The position numbers were made by a program, and so were the translations under genes. A DNA stretch of 13,369 nt from NCBI GenBank assembly GCA_022615805.1, contig JAKEGO010000121.1, positions 1-13,369 on the forward strand. Reading direction: 5' to 3'. Below the pieces are notes generated by a model. That model was not told the origin of the DNA and searched no databases. It saw only the letters and a list, made by a program, of their open reading frames with translations. The stretch's first letter is position 1, and every line of letters begins with the position of its first letter. This stretch comes from Thermoplasmata archaeon (GTDB lineage: Archaea > Thermoplasmatota > JAKEGO01). Shown in pieces: positions 12,776 to 13,369 of this stretch.

Positions 12776-13369
12776 TTGGACGACCCCTACCATCGCGATG
12801 TCCTATCGTCGGACATCACGAAGGAGCACCACAACAGGACAGTCACCGCAGCCGGATGGGTCGAGGACGTTCGCAACCTCGGCGGGATCGCGTTCATAAG
12901 GCTCAGGGACCGCGGGGGCACGCTCCAGGTCACCGCCATCAAGAAGCAGGGTCCCGAGCTGTTCAAGGCCCTCACCAGCATCCCCCGGGAGAGCGTCATC
13001 TCGGTGCGGGGGGAGGTGGTGCCGAACGAGCAGGCGAAACAGGGCCACGAGCTGCTCGCGCGGGACTTCGCCCTCCTGTCCGAGGCAGCGACCCCCCTAC
13101 CGCTCGGCGTCGCAGACCGGATAGAGTCCGACCTCGACACGAGGCTCGACAACAGGTTCCTCGACATGAGGCGCCCGGAGATATCCGGCATCTTCCGCAT
13201 GCGATCCGCGCTCGTTCAGGGGATCCGCGAGAGCCTCCTCTCCGGCGGGTTCGTCGAGGTCGCCACGCCGAAGATCGTGGCGGCAGCCACCGAGGGCGGC
13301 ACGGACCTCTTTACCGTCCAGTACTTCGACCGGAAGGCCTACCTCAACCAGAGCCCCCAGCTCTACAAG
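12776..13369 (+). CDS. aspS: Aspartyl-tRNA synthetase, N-terminal part (3' truncated by window)
   Basis: 198 codons are open to the window edge. AspRS charges tRNA-Asp (or tRNA-Asp and tRNA-Asn) with aspartate. The first ~105 residues are the OB-fold anticodon-binding domain: AGWVEDVRNLGGIAFIRLRD, GGTLQVTAI and ISVRGEVV. The class II catalytic domain then begins with the hinge DTRLDNRFLDMRRPE, the motif 1 region IRESLLSGGFVEVATPKIV, and the family signature EGGTDLFTVQYFDRKAYLNQ just before SPQLYK. This is the archaeal/eukaryal type, without the bacterial insertion so far. TTG at 12776 is the start: it is the first initiation-type codon after the upstream stop, sits 6 bases after AGGAGGA, and gives the expected N-terminus. 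The residue aligned by eye to the position that helps decide Asp/Asn tRNA discrimination is Glu, not the usual Trp or His. Confidence 0.93.
   Translation, partial: MDDPYHRDVLSSDITKEHHNRTVTAAGWVEDVRNLGGIAFIRLRDRGGTLQVTAIKKQGPELFKALTSIPRESVISVRGEVVPNEQAKQGHELLARDFALLSEAATPLPLGVADRIESDLDTRLDNRFLDMRRPEISGIFRMRSALVQGIRESLLSGGFVEVATPKIVAAATEGGTDLFTVQYFDRKAYLNQSPQLYK

Noticed and set aside
1..13369. CRISPR arrays, transposons, toxin-antitoxin pairs or a defence island
   Set aside because: No regularly spaced repeats, transposase motifs, terminal inverted repeats or short toxin/antitoxin gene pairs were found on either strand.

Overview
The window is very GC-rich DNA with archaeal gene content: a ThiI without an attached rhodanese domain, an XPD-type Fe-S helicase, an archaeal-type UMP kinase, an archaeal radical SAM/HhH protein, a short M29-like aminopeptidase, a DUF5611-like protein and an archaeal/eukaryal-type AspRS. 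Most genes have an AT-rich TATA/BRE-like island about 25 bases before the start codon and no Shine-Dalgarno, which suggests leaderless archaeal transcripts. The best guess is a high-GC lineage of Thermoplasmatota. This is inferred from gene content and promoter style, not proved. No tRNA, rRNA, CRISPR array, insertion sequence or prophage was seen, and the window reads as ordinary chromosome.

Layout. 1-549 (+) holds the 3' end of thiI, followed by a small coding stretch with no usable start that resembles the C-terminal domain of ThiF-type proteins. 644-952 (+) is a small DUF5611-like protein. 995-1837 (-) is dihydropteroate synthase (folP), divergent from 1976-3976 (+), an XPD-family helicase with an extra N-terminal zinc ribbon. 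4137-6521 (+) is a large TPR protein with a cysteine quartet at its N-terminus and long Pro/Ala/Lys-rich linkers. It converges on a minus-strand block.

Minus-strand block, read from right to left: an M29-like metallo-aminopeptidase (11182-10214), a radical SAM/HhH protein translationally coupled to it by a 4-base overlap (10217-8556), an archaeal UMP kinase with a long low-complexity tail and its own promoter (8521-7169), and CutA1 (6919-6602), also with its own promoter. From a divergent promoter region, 11365-12774 (+) encodes a zinc-ribbon, proline-rich, four-helix membrane protein. Its last codons carry the Shine-Dalgarno for aspS (12776 to the window edge), which starts with TTG.

Much of the content is housekeeping: tRNA thiolation and aspartylation, folate and pyrimidine nucleotide metabolism, DNA repair, peptide turnover and metal tolerance. 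The least understood parts are the disordered, cysteine-decorated proteins (the 794-residue TPR protein, the zinc-ribbon membrane protein, the UMP kinase tail) and the start-less ThiF-like fragment after thiI. I see no clear new multi-gene system such as a defence island or biosynthetic cluster.
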